Part shown: positions 25,242 to 30,656 of the stretch, in pieces | Position numbering within the stretch: the first letter of the stretch is position 1 | How the letters are laid out: each line of letters starts with the position of its first letter | NCBI GenBank assembly: GCA_025361735.1 | Contig: JANYKD010000305.1 | Span: 1-33,618 of the forward strand | Reading direction: 5' to 3' | Source: Phycisphaerales bacterium | GTDB taxonomy: Bacteria; Planctomycetota; Phycisphaerae; Tepidisphaerales; Tepidisphaeraceae | Length of the DNA: 33,618 nt | Position numbers and translations under genes: made by a program | The notes under the pieces: model-generated | Seen by the model: the letters and a program-made list of their open reading frames with translations, nothing else | What the model was told of the DNA's origin: nothing | The model's database searches: none

Positions 25242-25651
25242 AGAACCCGTCCTTTCTGGTGATAAGGCCAACAGGCCCGCTGAGAACCCGGGCCCTGTGA
25301 AACGAGCAGCGCACCATGTCCGCGGGACCGCCCTGAAAGGATGCCACCTCCGCGCGTGAGCCTCGCCGCTCACGCCGGTCGCATCGCGCGTCTCCAAGGC
25401 CACAGAGTTGAGAACAAATCGTTGTTTATATAACTTATATTACTCGACGGTCGACCACGAACCGGCGATCTTGAATCGCAAAGTAATACACGCGTACCTT
25501 AGCACACTGCCGGTACCGGAATCCACAGAAATCCCCCTAGATTCTCCAGATTTGGTCATTTAACAAGGCGGGGCGCTTCTTGCTATGCACGCTTTTCCCC
25601 GGAGTCGCAGGGCAACCGTGATCTGTCGGCGAACAGCAGCCGCTCAACTCC
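25242..25651. other. Upstream region of the tryptophan-cluster gene
   Basis: About 410 bases without a gene lie between the GH2 stop codon and the start of the tryptophan-cluster protein. The segment 25410-25445 is strikingly AT-rich for this genome (tttatataacttatattac) and contains the promoter candidate listed separately. I see no other structure. Confidence 0.6.
25425..25454 (-). promoter_or_regulatory. Candidate sigma-70-type promoter of the tryptophan-cluster gene
   Basis: On the minus strand TCGACC (25449-25454) stands 18 bases before TATAAA (25425-25430). The -10 matches 5 of 6 and the -35 matches 4 of 6 of the bacterial consensus. The predicted start would be near 25418, giving a leader of about 175 bases before the ATG at 25241. 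The AT-rich setting supports it, but planctomycete promoters are poorly defined and this is one reading of the tract. Confidence 0.35.
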
Positions 25652-28078
25652 CTATTTCTCCGGCCGCCGCACGATCCCCACATCGATGAACTGCCCGCCG
25701 ATGGTCTGGTGGCAATGGACCGCGATCAGGTTCCTGCCCGGTTTCAGTGTGGCGGCCGCTTTGGGGTCTATTTCGTAGTCGTCGTAGGTCGTGGTGAACC
25801 CGCCCTCGTGCATGGCCGGCACGCCGTTGATGAACACCTCCACATCCTCATCGTGCAGGATACGCAGCAGCGGCCCGGCCGGCCTGGCCTCGAGCGTAAA
25901 CTCGTGGCGCAGCCAGATATCCGCCGTCGTCCACGGCGTGCCGAGCTTGGCGCTGCCGGTGGGCGTGCCGAAGCCCGCCTTGCCCTCGCGCCAGTCGCGA
26001 TCGTCGAAACCGGCCGTGCTCCAGGCTTCGGCCGGGCGCTGCTTGGTCCAGCGCCAAGTTGTCTGGTGGGTCAGCGCACAAGGCACGACATCCTCCGTAT
26101 CGGCGGCCAGCGTTTCCCCACGGCAAGCCCTGGCCACGACGGCCGGATCGACCTTCCACACCGTCCGATCGTAGCTCAGAAACCCATTGCTTTCCGTTTC
26201 GACATCATAAAGCTGCACCTTGAAATCGCCGCTGCTGCCGGTGGTTTCGCGCTTGGCCCACATGCTGCGATAGAACCCGCGCATGCGGCGGGTGTACCAG
26301 GTTTTTGAGGCTTCATCGACGGGGTACAGTTCCTTGGACGCACTCCCGCCGCCGGTCTTGGGGTCGTATGTGCCCGTCGCCCAGAGCTTGCCCGGCCAAC
26401 TGTGCCCCACGGCCGCCAGCCCGAAACCGGCCGTCTCGCTGTCAATACAAATCCGCCGCCCATCCTGCGGGGCATCGCCGCCGTGGGTGTCGTGAATGTC
26501 GCCGCCGCCGTGGCGCGGAAAACCGCTGGCCTCGTCGATCAGCCGCGTGGGATCGAGTTCCTTCGCCCAACGGACCTGCCGCAGCGTGTCATGCTGGCCC
26601 CAGCCTTCGTTGAACAGCGCCCAGGCGATGATCGACGGATGATTCCAGTGCTGCTGGAGCAGCAGCCGCCGCTCCATCTCGCAGACGGTGGATGCCTCCG
26701 GCGAGGTCGGCAGGTCGGTGAACGGATCGCCATCCCGGCCGCTGGGCATGTCCTGGATGATGAGCAGGCCGAGTTTGTCGGCCCAGTAGTAATATCGCTC
26801 CGGCTCGACCTTGATGTGCTTGCGGATCGCCACCAGCCCGAGCTGTCTGGCCGCTTCGATATCGAACCGCAGGGCCGCGTCCGTTGGCGCGGTGTAGATC
26901 CCATCCGGCCAGAATCCCTGGTCCAGCGCCCCGGGCAGCATGATCGGTTTGCCGTTGAGCATCGGCCGCGGCGTGCCCTTCTCATCCTTACCCACGGCGA
27001 TGCTCCGCATGCCGACATAACTCTGCACGGTGTCCACAACGTTGCCATCAGCCGCCTTGAGCTGCACGGTCAGATCGTAAAGCACGGGCGAATCCGGCGT
27101 CCACGACCTGGCATTCTTCATCGGAATGGTGATGTCGGTGCTGACCCAGATCAGCCGCGCCTTGTACCACGCCAGATTGTCGCGCACGCCCTTGGTCAAC
27201 TCCGATCCCAGCGTGCCGCCGGCCGTTGCGATAGTCTTGCCGCCTTCGCTCACCGTGACCGTCACTTCGGTCGCCTGCACCGGCGTGCGGGCGTTGACGG
27301 TCAGCTTCAACACCCCGGCCGGCAGATCGGCCACGGCGTGCAGCGATTCGACGCTGGTTCGCGGCACGGGCTCGAGCCACACCGTCTGCCAGATGCCCGA
27401 GCACGCGGTATACGCGGCCCCGCCCGGATGCAGCGTCTGCTTGCCGCGCAACTGCCACCCCGCATCAGTCGGGTCCAGAACACTCACGACGATTTCCTGT
27501 GCGGTATCCTTCTTCAACACATCGCTGATGTCATAGGTGAACGCATCGTAGCCGCCGCGATGGCCGCCCAGGTTCTTGCCGTTGACGAATACGGTTGTCT
27601 CCCAATCCACGCCACCGAAATGGAGCAGCACGCGCTGCCCGGCCCATTTCTCCGGGATCGCGAACTCGCGTCGATACCATAGTCGCTGTTCCGGCTTGAG
27701 CGGCCGCATGACGCCCGACAACGCCGACTCGATCGGAAACGGCACCAGGATCTTCCCATCCCATCCCGCCGGCCGCTGCTCGGCGGATTTCCCCGTGACC
27801 GCATAGTCCCACAGCCCATTCAGGTTGCGCCACTCCGGCCGCGTCATCGTCGGTCGGGGATACTCCGGCAGCGCATTCTCCGGCGACACCTCCGCAGCCC
27901 ACTTCGTCATGAGCGGCCCTTTGGCCGGCTGCCAGGCATCGGCGGCGCGGGCGGCGGTGCCGACGCCACAAATCACGACCATGAGCAGGCGGCAGAGGGA
28001 GGGGCGATGGTGATCCGTGAACGGTGATCGGTGGTCAGTGGTAGGCGGCAACAGCTTGGATACTGTCAAATTGCTCAT
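25652..28078 (-). CDS. Secreted glycoside hydrolase family 2 enzyme
   Basis: An 808-residue enzyme of the beta-galactosidase/glucuronidase/mannosidase group. The ATG at 28078 follows GGAG. The first 28 residues are partly encoded by an intergenic-type repeat; the hydrophobic signal core (LLMVVICGVGTAARA) comes after it, at about 31-45. Order: sugar-binding jelly roll (about 70-240, RPEWRNLNGLWDYAV, VLLHFGGVDWETTVFVNGKN); immunoglobulin-like domain (240-365); TIM barrel (365-620) with acid/base Glu491 in AWALFNEGWGQHD and a probable nucleophile Glu548 in CIDSETAGFG; and a further C-terminal beta-sandwich (690-800; WLRHEFTLEARPAGPLL, VEVFINGVPAM). The exact sugar cannot be deduced. It shares its strand with SMP-30 and the sigma factor. 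Confidence 0.9.
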   Translation of the reverse strand: MSNLTVSKLLPPTTDHRSPFTDHHRPSLCRLLMVVICGVGTAARAADAWQPAKGPLMTKWAAEVSPENALPEYPRPTMTRPEWRNLNGLWDYAVTGKSAEQRPAGWDGKILVPFPIESALSGVMRPLKPEQRLWYRREFAIPEKWAGQRVLLHFGGVDWETTVFVNGKNLGGHRGGYDAFTYDISDVLKKDTAQEIVVSVLDPTDAGWQLRGKQTLHPGGAAYTACSGIWQTVWLEPVPRTSVESLHAVADLPAGVLKLTVNARTPVQATEVTVTVSEGGKTIATAGGTLGSELTKGVRDNLAWYKARLIWVSTDITIPMKNARSWTPDSPVLYDLTVQLKAADGNVVDTVQSYVGMRSIAVGKDEKGTPRPMLNGKPIMLPGALDQGFWPDGIYTAPTDAALRFDIEAARQLGLVAIRKHIKVEPERYYYWADKLGLLIIQDMPSGRDGDPFTDLPTSPEASTVCEMERRLLLQQHWNHPSIIAWALFNEGWGQHDTLRQVRWAKELDPTRLIDEASGFPRHGGGDIHDTHGGDAPQDGRRICIDSETAGFGLAAVGHSWPGKLWATGTYDPKTGGGSASKELYPVDEASKTWYTRRMRGFYRSMWAKRETTGSSGDFKVQLYDVETESNGFLSYDRTVWKVDPAVVARACRGETLAADTEDVVPCALTHQTTWRWTKQRPAEAWSTAGFDDRDWREGKAGFGTPTGSAKLGTPWTTADIWLRHEFTLEARPAGPLLRILHDEDVEVFINGVPAMHEGGFTTTYDDYEIDPKAAATLKPGRNLIAVHCHQTIGGQFIDVGIVRRPEK
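28009..28041. repeat. Intergenic-type repeat inside the GH2 5' coding end
   Basis: ggtgatccgtgaacggtgat followed by cggtggtcagtgg is made of tgatc(c/g)gtg words, the same vocabulary as the repeat at 29401-29497. On the minus strand it encodes TTDHRSPFTDHH at about residues 13-24 of the GH2 protein, between its start codon and its hydrophobic signal core. Confidence 0.6.
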
Positions 28079-28437
28079 GGGTTGCTCCAGCGTTCGATGC
28101 GGCACCCCTCGACATGGAAATCGTGATTCAGGACGTCGTCCACACCGATCAGCCGCTTGAAATGCGTCCATGTCAAGAACCAGGTAGCAGCCGGCGGCAC
28201 GGTATCGCGAAACAGAAATGAAGAATCTACTGCGCGCACAGATGACGACAATGCGAACGGTCTGTGGTGCGGCCACCTCGCCCCCGCTTTCCCATGGGCG
28301 CCACCACGACGAGGAGACGCCCAGCGGATGCTGCACCGGCAATTGAGGCGCCGATTTCCCGCCCAGCAGACCCAAGGCGTCATAGCGCGAATCATGACGA
28401 CGATAGAAAAGCGGTGTCGAGCCACCGCAGTCCAAAG
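28079..28437 (-). other. Gap with a possible gene remnant upstream of the GH2 gene
   Basis: About 360 bases lie between the SMP-30 stop codon and the GH2 start. On the minus strand one frame reads FLFRDTVPPAATWFLTWTHF, LIGVDDVLNHDFHVEGCRIE and RWSNP and stops with a TGA that overlaps the GH2 ATG (ATGA). Its third codon positions are GC-rich like real genes here. Further upstream the better-looking reading lies in another frame (YDALGLLGGKSAPQLPVQHP). This pattern fits a frameshifted or decayed small gene whose end is still joined to GH2. I recognise no family, and chance is possible. No clear promoter is seen. Confidence 0.3.
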
Positions 28438-29346
28438 TTACTTGCTATGCACGCCCTTGGTCTTCATTTGAATGCCCCAGACGGCCTTGCTGGTGGTGAT
28501 GAAGAGCAGGCTGCGGTCCTTGCCGGCGAAGCTGACGTTCGCGGTCCAGCCGCCGGGGACGTCGATGTGTTCGATCTGCTTGCCGGTCTTGTCAAACACC
28601 GTCACGCCGTTGCCGGTGAGGTAGAGATTGCCTTCGTTGTCCAGCGTCATGCCGTCGGAGCCGAGTTCGCAGACCAGCTTCTTGTTGGTCAGTTTGCCGT
28701 CGGGCTGGATGTCGAACTGATAGGTCTTCTTCGCGCCGATGTCGGCGACGTACAACGTCTTGCCGTCGGGCGTACCGGTGATGCCGTTGGGTTGCTTGAG
28801 ATCCTCCACCACGCGGGTCATGGTCTTGCGGTCGGCCGACAGGAAATAGACACCTTCGATGGGGATCTGCTTGCCTTCGGGACGGTTCCAGGTGGCCCAC
28901 CAGGGACGCTTGTAGAACGGGTCGGTCATGTAGATGGCGCCGTCGGGCCGCTGCCAGACGTCGTTGGGGCCGTTCATCAGCTTGCCCTCAAAATCCTTGA
29001 CGAGCACCGTGTGGCCGCCCTTCATGTCGATCAGCCAAAGCTCGTTCTTGTCGTCGGCACAGGAGATGAGATTACCGCCTTTGTCGAAGTACATCCCGTT
29101 GGACCGGCCGGCCGGCTGCATGAAAGTGGTGATCTTCTTGTCCTCGGCCGACCATTTCATTATGCGGTCGTTGGGCTGGTCGGTGAAGTAGACATTGCCG
29201 TCGCGGTCGGCGGTGGGCCCTTCGGTGAAGCCGAAGCCTTCGCCTAGCTTTTCGATCTTGGCGCCCGGGGCGATGACGGGACTGTCAGCACGGGCGACCG
29301 ATGCGATGACGAAGGTGACCAGAACGAGGGCAAGAATGCGGGTCAT
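28438..29346 (-). CDS. Secreted SMP-30/gluconolactonase/LRE-like protein
   Basis: A 302-residue beta-propeller hydrolase with a signal peptide (MTRILALVLVTFVIASVARA) behind AAGGAG. The SGL-type metal-binding set can be seen: Glu42 in FTEGPTADRDGNVYFTD, Asn128 in NGPNDVW, Asn187 in QPNGITGTPDGKTLYVAD and Asp231 in GSDGMTLDNEGNLYLTG. Members of the family open sugar lactones such as gluconolactone, or act as related lactonases; the substrate here is unknown. Export fits many planctomycete copies. It lies upstream of GH2 on the same strand, with a 360-base gap, so co-transcription is possible but not shown. The spacer to the sigma gene holds the repeat array at 29401-29497. Confidence 0.93.
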   Translation of the reverse strand: MTRILALVLVTFVIASVARADSPVIAPGAKIEKLGEGFGFTEGPTADRDGNVYFTDQPNDRIMKWSAEDKKITTFMQPAGRSNGMYFDKGGNLISCADDKNELWLIDMKGGHTVLVKDFEGKLMNGPNDVWQRPDGAIYMTDPFYKRPWWATWNRPEGKQIPIEGVYFLSADRKTMTRVVEDLKQPNGITGTPDGKTLYVADIGAKKTYQFDIQPDGKLTNKKLVCELGSDGMTLDNEGNLYLTGNGVTVFDKTGKQIEHIDVPGGWTANVSFAGKDRSLLFITTSKAVWGIQMKTKGVHSK

Positions 29347-29400
29347 GGGGATCTCCTTGGTATGGAGTACCGATGACCGGCGCGTCCGTTGGCGTGGGGC

Positions 29401-29497
29401 GGTGATCGGGTGATCGGGTGATCGGGTGATCTGTCATGGGTGATCGGTATTTGCTGATCACCGATTACCGATCACTGATGACCGATCACCGATTACC
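29401..29497. repeat. ggtgatcg tandem and inverted repeat array
   Basis: Four tandem copies of the 8-mer ggtgatcg (the last reading ggtgatct) at 29401-29432 are followed by ggtgatcggtat and then by the inverted words gatcaccgattaccgatcac and tgaccgatcaccgattacc. The two halves can pair to form a long imperfect hairpin. It lies between the sigma-factor gene and the SMP-30 gene. The same vocabulary recurs at 28009-28041. Confidence 0.8.
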
Positions 29498-29512
29498 TCT
29501 TCTTCTCAAACG

Positions 29513-29545
29513 ACGCGGCGCGGGTCAGGGAGACTCGCGCCGCGT
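29513..29545 (-). terminator. Strong hairpin downstream of the sigma-factor gene
   Basis: acgcggcgcg at 29513-29522 pairs perfectly with cgcgccgcgt at 29536-29545 around a 13-base loop. The stem begins 23 bases beyond the sigma-factor stop (minus strand). The sequence that follows on that strand is not a U-run, so it may be a rho-independent-like hairpin without tail, or simply protect the 3' end. Confidence 0.5.
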
Positions 29546-29568
29546 GATGGTTATGTGTGCGTATGTTC

Positions 29569-30339
29569 TCACGCCGCCATGGCGACGAGTTCGCGACGGC
29601 GGCCGCCAAGCTGGTGCTGGAGACGGGTCAGCACGGCCGAGTGCATCTGGCTCACGCGCGATTCGGAGAGATCGAGCGTCAGGCCAATTTCCTTCATGGT
29701 CATCTGTTCGAAGTAGTAAAGCACGATGATCAGCTGTTCGGCGCGGGAAAGACCCTTGGTGATCATGGCGCGCAGATCCTCGCGCTCCATGCCACGGGCG
29801 CGGTCGCTGGCGCGGCGGTCTTCGAGAATATCGCTGTCGATGTCATCGTCGCCGCTGGAGACGCGCGGCCGCGACAGAGGCAGGATCCGCGTCACGCAAC
29901 CATCCTTGGTGATCTTCTCCAGTTCGCTGGCCGATACCTTGAGTCGATCGGCGAGTTCCTCGCTGCCCGGCTCGCGGCCGAGCTCGAGCTGCAATTCGCG
30001 GGTGGCTTCGGTGAGCTTGTGCGAACGGAGTCGCGCCAGGCGCGGCACCCAGTCCCAGCTCCGTAGTTCATCGAGAATCGCACCACGAATGCGACTGGCG
30101 CAGTAGGTTTCAAACTTGACCGCCCTGGTGGGATCGAATGCCTCGATGGCATACATCAGGCCGAATGTGCCCGCGGACATCAGGTCGTCGAATTCAACCT
30201 CCCGCGGCAGCTTGGCATGGATCCGCTGCGCCAGCCGCTTAACCAGCGGGAGATAGTGTTCCATCAGACTGTTGCGGAGTTTTTCCGAACGACCCTTTCC
30301 ATACTCCTGCCACATCGAGACAACGTCGAGACACTGCAT
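29569..30339 (-). CDS. FliA/WhiG-type alternative RNA polymerase sigma factor
   Basis: A 256-residue sigma factor of group 3. The ATG at 30339 follows GGAGG; an upstream extension to 30489 is AT-rich and not protein-like. Region 2 (about 20-100) holds HYLPLVKRLAQRIHAKLPRE, FDDLMSAGTFGLMYAIEAFD and FETYCASRIRGAILDELRSW, ending WVPR, the hallmark of the FliA/WhiG group. Region 3 spans about 105-160 (RLRSHKLTEATRELQLELGR). Region 4 (about 185-245) ends with the helix-turn-helix MKEIGLTLDLSESRVSQMHS, which reads the -35 element. Members control flagellar, sporulation or surface genes. No flagellar or anti-sigma (FlgM) gene is in the window, so its regulon is unknown. A consensus-like promoter lies about 120 bases upstream. 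Confidence 0.95.
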   Translation of the reverse strand: MQCLDVVSMWQEYGKGRSEKLRNSLMEHYLPLVKRLAQRIHAKLPREVEFDDLMSAGTFGLMYAIEAFDPTRAVKFETYCASRIRGAILDELRSWDWVPRLARLRSHKLTEATRELQLELGREPGSEELADRLKVSASELEKITKDGCVTRILPLSRPRVSSGDDDIDSDILEDRRASDRARGMEREDLRAMITKGLSRAEQLIIVLYYFEQMTMKEIGLTLDLSESRVSQMHSAVLTRLQHQLGGRRRELVAMAA

Positions 30340-30656
30340 GGAGCCTCCGTTACGAAGCAAAAGAGCCCAGTGTTTTCCACCAACCAGCCGATCCTCAGAG
30401 ATGACGCACCATCGGCCGGTGACACTTGATTGATCGGAAAACTTGAGTCTGGTGATTAGAAGATAGATAAAATTTATTACCGATGTCAAATTGCCCAGCT
30501 TACCAAACGCTGAGTCCGATAATCATCGGCTCGCCAACTGCGATGCTCGAACATCGCCATTAGCAGGGATTTGCGACGGAATTGTCGGACGTGGCAGCGA
30601 AGGCCGCATTGCGAAGTTTCTCGTCGGAAGTGGGCACGTCGGGAAGTCAAGCGAGC
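30340..30656. other. Leader and promoter region of the sigma-factor gene
   Basis: About 317 bases without a gene. The part 30455-30490 is AT-rich and holds the promoter candidate listed separately. The remainder, up to the stop of the DUF4091-type gene, shows no clear terminator or open frame. The plus-strand frame 30491-30709 is not protein-like. Confidence 0.6.
30460..30489 (-). promoter_or_regulatory. Candidate sigma-70-type promoter of the sigma-factor gene
   Basis: On the minus strand TTGACA (30484-30489), a perfect -35 hexamer, stands 18 bases before TATCTT (30460-30465), which matches TATAAT at 4 of 6. Predicted transcription starts near 30453, giving a leader of about 115 bases. The AT-rich spacer is unlike the GC-rich surroundings, which supports the call. 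Confidence 0.45.

Noticed and set aside
22905..25262. 785-residue plus-strand open frame opposite the tryptophan-cluster gene
   Set aside because: Antisense shadow. The minus-strand frame has a ribosome binding site and recognisable protein blocks; the plus frame has neither.
28264..29247. 327-residue plus-strand frame opposite SMP-30
   Set aside because: Shadow of the SMP-30 gene, whose metal ligands are all present on the minus strand.
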